Shown here in pieces: positions 32,627-43,792 of a stretch of DNA of 64,000 bases (positions are counted from its first letter, which is position 1; the number at the start of each line of letters is the position of its first letter). The stretch comes from Phytophthora hibernalis. Lineage: Eukaryota; Oomycota; Peronosporomycetes; Peronosporales; Peronosporaceae. The notes beneath the pieces are model-generated. The model searched no databases. It was given only the letters and a program-made list of their open reading frames with translations, and was not told the origin of the DNA. The position numbers were made by a program, and so were the translations under genes. The stretch is from contig JAAKBF010000294.1 of assembly GCA_012656075.1 (NCBI GenBank), forward strand, positions 62,001 to 126,000, in the 5' to 3' direction.

Positions 32627-33640
32627 TATTGTGGTGGAGCGGGCTCTCAGAAATTGCGTTCTGGAGGGCTCGATCTACACACAAAGCGCACCTCACACAC
32701 TATACGTCGCGTGCTGTGCGCTGAATTCCCGGTGACTTGACTAATGTGATTGCGTTGGATGGGGTGTTCAAGCGTTCGATGCTGGAGTCGTCTGCGGGGT
32801 GAAGTCTGCGTGGAAACCTTCATGCGAACGTTGACTCTTGTAAGTCGTAGCGTCTCTCATATAGACGTGACTTCTTCTCCGTAGAGGGTTGCTTTGCTTT
32901 GTCTTGGCTATCGGGGTCGACGCACTGCTATTCCTTGGTCGTCTTGGTCGACGAGCCGCTATTCCTTGGTTGTCGTTGCCGACGAGACACTATTCCTTGG
33001 TTGTCGTTGCCGACGAGGTACAATTCCTGCCCTTGCGGAACTTTGTTGCAATACCGGCCCTCGTGGGACTTGAGTTTAACGTGCCTTCCTGTCAGACACG
33101 GGTTGGAGGTTGAGACCACGGCGAGTCTCCCTCGATCTACTGAAGAACGTACAGAATTTCACAGAAACAGACGACGGAAACACTTAGTGTCCAAAGAAGG
33201 TTGATTTGCCTTGAGCTCTTGGTTGCTAATTCGTGACTGACCTCTACTTTTCCTTGCTTCGTGCAGCTTCGACCTACCTCTTCGCCCACTCATCAGTTGA
33301 TGACATGTGGCTTCCTCGCGTAGTGTCCAACGTCTTGGCTTTGTCCGCCTTCTCCGGCGTACGACTCTTCGATAGTTCAATATTGCGTCTGACCTTCGGT
33401 CGTGGGCTGCTGGTCGTCGATTGTCGATCGTCGACCTTTCTGCTAATGTCGAGCCGTTCCTTTCGGACTAAGTGCGGATATGATTGATGGATACATCCCA
33501 TGAAGTGGTCCGTAGGTATCTCGAAGGTATCCACCTTCGACGCGGTTCTCGTCACTTTCTTGTCGATCTTCCGGAAGCCACTACACCACACTACCTTTAG
33601 TTTCTGTTTGCACTCACAAACATGATCCGCTCAAAATTCG
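32627..33640. other. Leader or LTR-like region upstream of the Gypsy gag, with 30-bp tandem repeats
   Basis: About 32930-33030 holds three to four ~30-bp units containing CTATTCCTTGGT(T/C)GTC. No gene recognised; on the minus strand this is the 5' leader side of the gag. No matching downstream LTR was identified. Confidence 0.4.
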
Positions 33641-36417
33641 CCGACAGCATATAAGTACGGCACAAGTTTGTATTGCGAAAAAGTCGTCACGCTGATGTTC
33701 AGCTGTTTGATCGACGACTTGAAAACTGTATGAACTTACTTTTGTAAATTGTATTGCAAGTATTCGTCCAATTTCGTATTATATTGTTTCTGAAAATCCC
33801 AATAATCCGTTTTTATATTTAAAAACTGATTTTAGTGATATTGATTTTTTATTCAGACCGGGATACTTCTCCAGCCACGGTTTTTTAAGTACTGCCACAT
33901 TGGTGCAGACGGAATCGTCACTTGCATGACCCCGTGGGCAGCCTTGTTGGCACGTGTGTGGTACCATGTTTTAAACTCGTATGTCATCGTGTCCGCTGAA
34001 AACACGATCATACCTGGACACCACTTTTGCTTACAATAAAAACTACATCGATTTGTATTTTTACCTCGGTTGCGTTAACTTTCGTGTACTCATAGCCTTT
34101 GCAATAGACCTTGGTCACACCATTGCGGGACTTGGTACATGTTGTTGCTGCTGTTGTGATTGGGGTCGGTGTATGACTTCATGTTGAACGAGGTGCTTCA
34201 GGCGTCGCTGCCCGAAGCACCATTTGATTCTTGTTGTGCTATGCGATTTCGCGCTGATCGTCGCGTTGATTGTCGCGCAGTCAGTGAGTAGCGAAGGTGT
34301 TTATCTCGCTGTCGTGGTCTGGACGACTATGAGCGCGCCTTCGGTAGTTTGCAGGTGTCGTTGTACAGGTAGCTCGATAACTAGGGCAAGGTGAGTTCAA
34401 AAGAGTAAATTTGAAAGTGAGACAAGCAGTAGGACTTACTACATACCGAGTGCGCCTTGAGAAAGCAGAACTCTCTCGATCTTCCTTCTTGCGTGCCTCT
34501 GTTCCTTAAAAACAATTCTCGGTCGGCGCCGTAAACCACTCATGCTTGTCGCGGCGTGCCACTCGCCCAATCCTATCGCTGGCTTGGCCGTGCTGCCTCA
34601 GCGGCACGCGTCTTGCATTACCAAGCGCTGCCCCCTATACAATCAGGCGTCGATATCGGCTTCGAGATCAGCAGCTCTCTCGGTTGATCGCTGTTTCTTT
34701 TGGCTGCTAGTTTAGCAATGTGCTGCACTTGAACTGATGCAGAAGGCAACCTGTGATCATGGATAATTTGGTCACGGCATTTGTACGTGACCAAACAAAT
34801 GTACGCCGTGACCAAGGTGATGATTTACCCCATGACCTAATTCGTTTATGGTCAGTAATACATCCCTTTAAAATCCGATTCTCCACCATCATCAAATTAG
34901 GAAGGTAGAGAGAAAATGTTTGGTGCACAGCCACCACTTTACGATCTGGTAACGTACCTGGACATCAGCGAGGCAAAGAAAAGGGTAATTCATACAGCCC
35001 TTACCAGTAAGGCTTTCGCCCCGACGGAGATTCAGTTGAAGCTGCTGCCGGCAAGCACGCAGCAGCAACCAACATATCAGCAGTTTCACACACAACGTCT
35101 CCAATAACTACACGTGAAGCTGCTGGGGCACACTTGCCAGGCGATCAATCAAGCCCAAGCGCTCATCAAGTCGCATTCACAGGACCCAATGCGTCGGCGA
35201 CCAAATCAAGACACTGGACAGAACCAGAACAGGCTTCCAAACTGAGCAGAGTTTGACAGCCGACATCTCGCACAGTTTTACCTATTCGCGCCAGTCTGAC
35301 AGCCAACGCTACAACATCCTTACAACGGCCCCACCAACAAAAGAAGACCTGGCCTTTTTCAAGTCTCCATCCTCAAGCTCCAAACAAACGGGCAATTATT
35401 TTCGAGAAATTCCAGCAAATGTATCCAACCAGCAACATATCGCTCAACGCACTACGATACCGCCCCAAGCGCGCAAGAAGAAAGCTGAATCCCCATCTGC
35501 ACAGCCATCTCTACAAAAACCAAATCAAAATCGCGTGCAAAAAGCTGCCAGAAGAAGAGATGTGGGGGCGACAGCAGCAATCCTACATGCGCACGCAGAC
35601 GAAGTATGAGTGGTGACAGCACGTTAGACAGCTATTTTGCTCGAGTACGAGTTACGCTAAATACACTGTCGTTCTTACCTCAACTGCATTGTGTTGACTT
35701 GTCGCGGTAGAGATGTGAGCGCGAGCGGTGGCCGGTGTGCATCTGGCTGCTGAGACTGACGATAGCGCTTGATTGAGGCCGCTGAGCCACCTTGATCTAC
35801 TCTACATCACCACAAAGCATCAATCGTGCTGTTAGTCTGGTTTCTTGGTGTGGGTCAGTTGTGTGTTTGGTGTTTTTCTTGAGTGCTAAACTTTAGCCTA
35901 TAGGGGGCAGGACAGATTCCCGGGTCGGAGGTGGTGGAGATGGTTTGGATAGTGCTGATTGGTCAAGATGGTCGCGGGACATGCCCTGGCATTTTCCATT
36001 AACCAAATTCTACGGGTTGGATGGTCTAGCTGGTTTGAAAAAGAGATAGCATGCGAACGCTAACAGGAGCTTGGTGGCGGAGTCTTGTGTGCGGTGCTTG
36101 GAGCAAATTGCAGAATGAAGATTTAGAAGGCAGCGAATATTGCGGAGAACACATTAACGTTTCAAGCACAACCCGCCAACGTTGGCCACTCGATTCAAGT
36201 ACATCTGGGTAAGGCTCGGCAGTGTGAACTGGCCACACCGAATTATTGAGATTGAATCAGAACACTTCCAAAAGCCGGCGACCGCTCAAGACTCGAAGAG
36301 GCCAAGCCCGATCGACAGAGACTACAGATTTCTAGGGGCGCTTGTGTAACCCCATTATACATAGTTGCGCTACAGGGCGGCGAAGCTTCAATCGCAGACA
36401 GAAGAACTGCAGACATC
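33641..36417. other. 2.8 kb of mostly non-coding, AT-rich sequence with weak ORFs at 34916-35616
   Basis: 34916-35107 and 35253-35616 (+) encode Gln/Lys-rich peptides in changing frames (Q-P-P-L-Y-D-L-V-T-Y-L-D-I). They may be the 5' part of the LINE-like element to the right or an unrelated relic. 34770-34820 has an imperfect hairpin (GGTCACGGC / GCCGTGACC). Nothing else recognised. Confidence 0.3.
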
Positions 36418-37747
36418 ATGCCCGTGAAGGAAGGCGGCCAGGCTGCTCATGTAGGGCGGAAGGTGGATCAAGGGTTGCAGAAGGGCAAGAAAGATGGTGA
36501 CACCGAAGGAGAATGGCACGAGGTAGAAAAGAGCAGAAAAGGCAAGGGGCAGAAGAATGACAAGCCAGCCAGTCTGCCACACGGAAATACAACCAAGCAG
36601 AGAGACAGGAAGACAACACCTACTAAGCCGAACAAAGGGAGGCTCCGAAAAGAGAGGCACACACGGAGAAAAGGGATGGCTACAGCAGTGACGAACGCGA
36701 GAGATGGGACAGCCGTCTTCGCCCAGTTGAAGTCTTATCTAGTCAACCAGGCGCCAGCCCAATACGTGTAGGCAAACTGAATGACCTCTAAGGCGAGGCA
36801 ATAAGATAACTACCTTAAACTAATGCGGGACAGATGGAAACTGCGACTGGGATGCAAGAAGAGTGGACAAACACACCAACACAGGCACAACAGGATCAGT
36901 ACAAAGGTATCACCATTTTCTGGGACAGGCAAAATGTACAACACATTCGAAGGTTTCAACCCTTGATGGCACAATGGATAGTGCGAGAAGGGCTAAAACA
37001 GGCGGAAAATGACACCCGCCTCAGATTCTTTACATTTGGGAGCAGAAGCGAACCAACGGAGGATAAGAAAGCATGCAAGGCGAGAACGGGGTCATATCTT
37101 GGAGCTTTCCAGCAGGGATTAGACTTGCCAAGTATGAAGGGGAGATCTGTGGAGCAGCAGAAGATGTATGATCTGTGCACAAGAGCCACGGCGGAGACCA
37201 GTACTCTACGGGAACCAACGGAGGTTGAGAACAAGGCCTTACTCATGATTTTGAATTACGAGCTGGAGGATCGCCAGCTGCGACCTTCCTAGTGCAGTCA
37301 ATGACGGCGAAGGAGATAGCAGGCTTCACGGATATTTTCCTGGCCTTAGAATACCCACTCTACGCGCATGTAGCCCCGGGGCAGATAATATGTCGAAACA
37401 ATTCGTGCTGACCCATATCACGGCCAAACTGGACGCGGCACCGCTGCAGCGTGAGGAGATCATCAATTTCGTTCGGTCGCTGTGCCGTATCACAATTAAC
37501 ATAGACGCCAGGCTACTTACGGTGACCTTCAAAGGTAAGCAGTCCGCGGCTAAGTGGGTGGGATGAAAAATGCTTTTGGGCTCGCTGATGATAGAACTCA
37601 TGGAATACCAAAGCAGACGGGAGAGAGCTGCCTTCACCCAACGAGCTGATTGACATCGACTACTCTTTTACAGCCGATGTGCAAAAAAGGAGTGATGACG
37701 TTCAAGGACATGTTCAGGCTCATGGACAGAAGACTGGGTCTTGTAGT

Positions 37748-39315
37748 TAGAGTTGTCAACGTTTAGGGGTCTAAACCTCGGAAACTTTGCCAGCCTAAAC
37801 TCAGAGCCGGGTTTGCTAAACGTTTCTAAACTCCCGCAGTTTACGTGACTAAGTTTTTGTAAACCCTACAAAGTTCAAGTGAATGGACCTTTCAGACTGA
37901 AAGGGTCTCCGACATCAAGTCTGCAACCAAGCAGTCGAGAACGGTCCACGCGCACGCGCAAGCAATGGGGAACGTACAGTCCGTCTCCTCGCGAAACACC
38001 AACGCCACATAGCACTAGGACGACAAGTCGTCCTAGTCGTCCTTGTGCTAAGCGAAAGAAGCGGGATGCTCAAGCAAGTCAACTCATTGTGAGCAATGAG
38101 CGTCCTGACGGTCGGAGCATTGATCAAGGCCAAGCTTCTGCTCCTCGAGCCCGCCCAGCCACCTACATGGAAACACCACCTGCCCATCTTTTCTGCGCAT
38201 CGACCAGAACTTTAGCGGTTTGTCGGACTTGCTGCCGCGCGGAAGTTTTGGCATTTGTCGCCAAAATTTATAAGAACAACAGCAGACATCTGATCGGACG
38301 CGATAACAAAGACGAGGTACATCCGCTCAAGAGCAGCGCTGATAAATATCTGGTGACACCGAAACGATAGCACTTTTCAAGTTAAATATATATATACATT
38401 TGTTGCTTGCATTCAACTTGCCAGCTTGAGCAGTGATGTGTCGCCGAATTTGTTGGAAAATATCGACGCGAAGGGAAAGTAACAACGCGGTGCAGGTCTT
38501 GCACCTGGGGAAAACAACTGGTGTCGACGAACCTGCTGCTTCTTCGCGGCGGCTGGTTTGGTCTTGGCCGTCTCGTTCGAGTCGTTCTTGTGAGGCTCCT
38601 CTTGACTGGCAGTTGGCACCGGCTCCTGCTCCACGGTCTACGTGGTCGAAATTACGCTGCTGTGTCGTCGGGCACTACTCATGCGCAGCATGGCAAGACC
38701 CTGGGAGATGTCTTCGTCGTCCAGGGGTCTGGGTGCCATTGACATCTCACTGCCCACGTCGAACAGGAAACGCGAGCGGCTCATGAGGTCGCTCATGTTC
38801 GCGAACTTCACCATGGACTGCTCCAGCTACGACATGCAGACCGGGCATCAGGTTAGGTATCGAGAAAATCAAGCAAACTGATCCCGAGAAGGTGCTTTCC
38901 ACGGCGGCGAACGCCAGCAGACGCTCCACCTACGAGTGAGCCCGCTTGACCAGTCCGCGCAGATCCAAGCTCTTGTTCTTCTTGCTTGGGCTATGGTGCT
39001 GCTGTGTTAATCCTTTCCGCTTCTCCCTGAGTTGCTGCCGCTCCTGACCCAGCGTCTTCTGCCTGTCCGAGCCCGCTTTCCGTTTCACCCTGAGTTGCTA
39101 GCGCCCCTGGCCCAGAGTTTTCTGCTTGTCCGAGCCCGCCCCTGTTGTTGTTTGAGCTCATATTTATAGATGAAGCTTGACCAGAGCGCTTTCAACGAGA
39201 GCCTGAGCGACCGCTCAAATTTAGGTGGGCCACATATAAACTTTACTGCAGGAGTTAAAGTTTTGTGCAAACGTTTACAAGGTTTAGAGGTTTGTGCGAA
39301 ACGTTGACAGCTCTA
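37748..39315. mobile_element. 1568-bp hAT-type element with 8-bp target duplication
   Basis: Bounded by CTTGTAGT on both sides (37740-37747 and 39316-39323). Ends are TAGAGTTGTCAACGTTT and, inverted, TAGAGCTGTCAACGTTT. The 8-bp duplication and TAG-type ends fit hAT. Inside, a plus-strand ORF (37879-38370) ends with a Cys/His-rich piece that might be a worn BED finger; no transposase core is present. The minus strand of the right half carries gene-like sequence. Confidence 0.85.
38413..39150 (-). pseudogene. Apparently captured multi-exon gene fragment inside the hAT-type element
   Basis: Minus-strand reading from 39150: two tandem copies of a basic block with R-Q-K-T-L-G-Q-E-R-Q-Q-L (~62-bp repeat), S-L-D-L-R-G-L-V-K-R-A-H-S, a TAG, E-R-L-L-A-F-A-A-V-E-S-T-F-S-G. 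An intron-like gap with a CTAAC branch site and GTCGTAG acceptor (ends at about 38829) follows, then M-V-K-F-A-N-M-S-D-L-M-S-R-S-R-F-L-F-D-V-G and a charged tail, with one in-frame TAG. Splice-like boundaries and coding composition antisense to the transposon suggest host gene capture. Source gene not recognised. Confidence 0.45.
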
Positions 39316-40339
39316 CTTGTAGTGCAATCGATGGGGCACGACATAACTCACGGGGTGAGATTAAATGAGAAACAGTGGAGAATCAAGGTCAAGCGAGGGA
39401 AATGCCCGGTGAAGCTACGTGACAAGTCGTACATCATAATGACAGAGACGGAAGTCGTGCTACATCATCACCTGATACAAGTTAACTGGCCGTGTCGAAC
39501 TTGTCTTTCGCCGGATCATCCGACCCGAGCCGGTAGATTAGACGCTGATCATGTGGAAGCCGTGAAAGCACGGGGAAACGACCAGCGACTGTAGGTGCGG
39601 CCCGGAGAAAATACGATGCCGGTGGGCAACCGAAGACGATTGCTCAACTTATGACCATATTGAGGGGTGGCGCCAACAGGCGCAGCGGACCAGATAACAA
39701 CGCGGCAGAGGGCACGAGGACTGAGGGTGGCAAGCAGGAGGGCAGCGAGATCCTGACGCATGAAATAGTATATACTTCGCTGTGAACGAGATGGAATCAG
39801 CACATATCGACTGAGCAGCAGAGAGAAGCGGAGCCGACCAACGGGGAGGAACTTTGGGAGCTCGAGGAGGACACAATTCCTGATGGATGCGACGCAAGAG
39901 GGCCCCCAGTTGCGGAACTGGGTGGAGATTGCAACACTTATGAGGCAGATATTGAGATGGAGGAGTTGGGTGACCTGACGGACACGCACGTAACGATCGA
40001 AGCGAAGCAGGACGATGCGGCAGCAGGGCAATTTGAAGAAATGGGGACAGGAAGTAGGGGAAGGGCGACAACGCGGAACCTACAAGACCGAGGATTCTAC
40101 GACAGAGGACGGAGAGCATCGGATACAGATAGATCCGGTAAGTACCATTTGCACGGGGAATCAGGCCTAGACATTCAAGCAGGCGGAAAACGCTAGAAGG
40201 GCGACGAGTAAAACGACATCGCTTTCACCCAAAAGAATAATTCCGGTGGAAAGGAAGCAGGGCGACCTCCGAGACGCGGGGGCTGGACGGCAAGATAGGC
40301 TTAAGGCACCACGGGTTGAATGAAAGGCAAGGTCGCTGT

Positions 40340-41120
40340 AGCTATCAAATTGGATGTCGTTGACACTAAGGGAAGCGCCAAAAAGACGTACCAACGCTTT
40401 ATGCGTCAGTACTTCCAAGGCGATAGGACGAAAACGGTCGGTGGGGAGGAAGGTAAAGACGAGGTGTGGTCCGCGCAATAATCAAGGAACCGGAGAGCGA
40501 ACAGGCTCATGGCCGTCGAAAGGATATAGCGGGGGAAGAAGGATAGACGCCGTGTGCAAAAAAGATAAAGAGTGCATCTTCATTGCGACAAACCCACCGA
40601 TGGATGCTGGAGCATTGCTCGAGACATGGTTGGGAATATTGGGAGGTGCAGTGGTTCCCATCGTGGAGGAGGGGCAGTGCGGGTGGCTGCCTTATTATGC
40701 AGCGCTCTACAACCAAAGCGAGGGATTGATGGACCTGACTTCGGAAGTGACAGAGGCAGCTAATGCGCTGAAGAAGCGGGTTATCAATGGGTATATTGCC
40801 AACCAGGCAGGCTTCACGCAAAGGAGCGGCGGTGTAACTGCATGCCACTGGATGGACGGCACCTGAAGGTTGTGGGCAAGAGGTCAAGATTTGCCTGCTT
40901 GCCGAGCACTATGTCGCCCACCGTAAGAAATCGATAACATCCATAGTAGCCAGAAACGTTTGGGTGAGACCTGCACAAATTAAGGCTGTCCATGCGCGCG
41001 AGGGAAACTATCTATGTGATCTATGTGGAGGAAAACGGCACAGCAAAACTGTCGGCCTGCGCATCTACTGACGAACCACTTTTCCAGCCCCTGATCCAAT
41101 CCCTCCACCTGCAGGCTTAG
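40340..41120 (+). pseudogene. OTU-like cysteine protease region of element A (frameshifted)
   Basis: Frames switch around 40870 and 41015. The OTU-like core reads V-P-I-V-E-E-G-Q-C-G-W-L-P-Y-Y-A-A-L-Y-N (Cys candidate near 40680), then E-A-A-N-A-L-K-K-R-V, later A-E-H-Y-V-A-H-R-K-K-S, W-V-R-P-A-Q-I-K-A-V-H and R-E-T-I-Y-V-I-Y-V-E-E-N-G. The last frame ends at TAG 41118-41120. OTU-like domains occur at the start of some non-LTR ORF2 proteins (from memory). The rest of ORF2 is missing. Confidence 0.4.
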
Positions 41121-43315
41121 TTCCTCTTTTCCTGCGTCTGCAATTGCCTGCGCATCTTAGCTGCCCTTATTATTGCTTTGAGCTCGATACCAGCCGCCTT
41201 GTTGGTTTTCAATGGGTCGTAAGGCTGAGTATCTATCGCAGCTCTGCCATGTTTTACTTGTAATGCATTGCGTACGTCAGCAAGTTGCCCTAGCTGACTT
41301 TCGTAGCATTGAAATCGCTCCTTGTCGTAGTTGACCGCCTCAAATTGATTCCCTCTTTTTAACCATCGGAGGATCAGCATTGGTGGTAGGATGCCTGTCG
41401 CCCTGCCGAGCTGCTTGTCGGTTTTACCTTCTTCTTCCTTTTGTCTCGTGGCTGCGTCTCGTTGTTGCGCCACTCTGCCAGCGCTTGGCGCTTCGGCGAC
41501 ACCGAATCTCTCTGCATCGGCTTCCGCGTTTCCTCGATGAGGGCCGAGCTGGACGGACGCTCGTCTTGTTCTCGAGTTCTCCCAACTTGGCCTCTCTTCA
41601 AAATCCGCCTAGTCGACGAGCGTCCTCTTCCAGCCTCGCTGGTAGCCGCCGCCGCGCTGTTGTTCTTTCGCTTGTGAGTTGCAGCCGTACGCAAACCTTC
41701 ACTACCCAGGTAGTCGTCTTCTGCCATCCTCACGTCCCCTTTCGCTTCACTATCCGTCCACTGCCATGCCGAGGCGTGCTGTAGCCGCTCCAACGTTGGA
41801 ACCGCAGTGGTTTCAGCTGCCGCCGACTCTGCCCCAAAGTACGGCGGCACGCAGTCTTCCGTCTTCATCTCTTCATCTTCTATCTCCGTATCTCTCTGAT
41901 TTACTTCGCTGGCGAGTGACATGTCCTACACGGCCAGTTGGTATGAACCGTGTGGTGGTGAACCACTACCTCCACGTCTTCAATGTGTACAAATACAATG
42001 TGGCGCAGTTTGGGCGGGCACTCGGCGCACTTGATCGTGACACTCCATTCTTTGTTGTTCACCCCTGCTGTTGCTGACTCATCTGGGTGCTTCATCTCTT
42101 GCACAGGCAACTTCAGCGCATTCGTCAGCAGCCAGAACATATCCCGGGAGGTCAGTTGTCCTTTGCGCACCGACACAGTGAATTTATAAAAAGCCATTTG
42201 TACCAGCGCCTTCGTTTCTTTCGCTCGTTCCCGCTGCTGCTTGTAGTCCACAAGGGCAGTGACTTCGCTGCGAACGGCAGCTTCCATCCCACACACCGAT
42301 CAGCGGACCTCGTTCCCTTAAACGTGACTGTTATGAGTCGCTTTCCAACGTCCGTTGTGATCCTGGACATCGCTCCTTTGAAGTCCGCGCCCTCCTGCTT
42401 GTGCTGGGGAGCCGCTTCTCTTCCAGCACTAACCAGCCTAAGGAGTGCTTCTCTCGACATGTCTCCGAATCGCTGCCCAGGCGCCAAGTGCGTACTCAAT
42501 TACGTACAACAGATCCGTGAAGACCGCTAGCTCTTCAGCATCCATTGACTGGATGAGAAAACAGGAGGTCGTGCTAATTCCAGTTCGTGGTTGAGAATCA
42601 TGACCAATGCTTGGTCCTCTTCCGCTGTCCTCTGCCGCAGCTCCATCTCACGCTCCACTTGGCGCAGACACAGTTCCCGCATCCTCATCCGCTCTTCCTA
42701 GCTGAATGCTGCTTGAGCCCTTGGCTGACTGCCCCACCGTGCGTGGTCCCCGTCCTCGTCAAGATTGTGTCTGCTGCTGCCGTTTGCATTCCCCTTGGAG
42801 ATGTCAGAAGAGCAACCGGGTCTCAACCTCGCCTTGACTTATTTTCTCATCTACTACCAATCATTGGACAACCGTGCACAGTCCTCGTCCATATTCTGCT
42901 TGTCGTAGATCCCAGTAGCTTTGCAGGTTTAGATACTTCTCCCTCTGCGCCTCCGAAAGTTCATCATTCCACTCCTGCTTCAGTTGTTGGAGCTGTTGCT
43001 CCGTTCGCGCTCCTGCGTGGCGCAAGCGCTCACCCAACGCTGGAATCTCCAATTCCTCGCCAGGTCTCCGATGCGGATGACCGTTCAAATCACGTACTCT
43101 TGCCTCGCCCCTTGCAGCAAGTACCGCTTTAACTGCTGGAAAGCAGCCTTGCCATCGTTCGGGTTTGCTCCTGCGTCCTGCGCAGCGTTCTTGCTTGGAA
43201 GGCTTCCATCGGTCTTCGTCTGCCACTGCGGCTTGTTAGATGTGGTCCTACTTGGACTAAGCTGTTTAGCTGACGCATCCCTTGCGTGTCGTCCAGCTCT
43301 CTTCTTATCATTCGT
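41117..43315 (-). mobile_element. LINE-like element B, ORF1 only (inverted relative to A)
   Basis: Minus-strand pieces 43315-43085 (F-Q-Q-L-K-R-Y-L-L), 43226-42861 (E-R-L-R-H-A, coiled coil), about 42700-42500 (V-M-I-L-N-H-E-L-E-L), 42499-42152 (I-T-V-T-F-K-G-T-R-S-A, V-G-W-K), 42296-41901 (H-T-N-W-P-C-R-T-C-H-S), 41922-41374 (acidic/Ser-rich, R-K-R-K) and 41473-41117 (L-K-A-I-I-R-A-A-K-M-R-R) ending at a TAA. It lacks ORF2. Its 5' side joins inverted Gypsy sequence at about 43315, and its 3' end meets element A with stop codons overlapping. Confidence 0.55.
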
Positions 43316-43471
43316 ACATTCTCCCACATCCACCGAGGGCTCTTGAGCTCTCGAAGATACGCGGACGGCAACGTAGGCAGCTCGAGTACTGCCGTAGTAC
43401 CTGTGCAGTGCCGTTTGCCGCGTGGCATGCGATGCTCGTGCACAACCCCGTCTCGGAAAAAGGAGGGGACA
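43316..43471 (-). repeat. Inverted segment of Gypsy G2
   Basis: Reverse complement of the G3 segment around 59740-59897 (C-terminal end of PR: V-H-E-H-R-x-P-R-G, then V-L-E-L-P). It sits exactly where that segment would be in direct orientation, since the following bases (CCGTGTGT...CACGATGAGACT) continue as in G3. Confidence 0.8.
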
Positions 43472-43792
43472 GGTTCCGTGTGTGTTTCACGATGAGACTG
43501 ATGGATCTCTCAAGATCAAGAGCGTCGCTCAAGCCCGTGGAGCCGGCGATGACAAAGGCGTCATAGCTGGGTCAGCTCGCGCAACGAAGCGTGGTCGAGC
43601 AGGGACTCCACGTTGGAAGACATTCAGGCTGGGTCAGCCGCTGCAAGATCACACCGCGGGGCAGTCCCTTCGGTCAAGATGACCACACCAGTGGTGTTAG
43701 ATGTTTTCACGGGAGAAAACGCAAGGAAGACGTGAATCTGGCTCCCCTGCCTACCGTAGCGAAGCTACACGCAGCTGGAAGAGATCTCATAT

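Larger units (their letters stand above)
36418..39595 (+). pseudogene. ORF1-like protein of element A (interrupted)
   Basis: Pieces: 36418-36771 (Lys-rich start, ending F-A-Q-L-K-S-Y-L-V-N), 36834-37292 (ending M-I-L-N-Y-E-L-E-D), 37390-37747 (L-L-T-V-T-F-K-G-K-Q-S-A, V-G-W-K), then after the insertion 39316-39595 (V-K-R-G-K-C-P-V-K-L, E-V-V-L-H-H-H, N-W-P-C-R-T-C-L-S-P). The W-P-C-R-T-C block looks like half of a zinc knuckle. Several frame changes and stops. Removing the hAT-type element and one target copy joins L-G-L-V-V directly to Q-S-M-G-H in frame, where copy B reads L-K-L-P-V-Q-E-M-K-H. Confidence 0.6.
36418..41120 (+). mobile_element. LINE-like (non-LTR) retroelement A, split by a hAT-type insertion
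   Basis: ORF1-like sequence (36418-39595, interrupted by the element at 37748-39315) is followed by an OTU-like ORF2 start (40340-41120). The ORF1 family assignment rests on a second, inverted copy (element B, 41117-43315) sharing the same blocks: Q-L-K-x-Y-L near the start, M-I-L-N-x-E-L-E, L-x-T-V-T-F-K-G, V-G-W-K, W-P-C-R-T-C. No endonuclease or RT is present, so LINE is an inference from the OTU plus zinc-knuckle arrangement known in some oomycete non-LTR elements. Confidence 0.5.
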
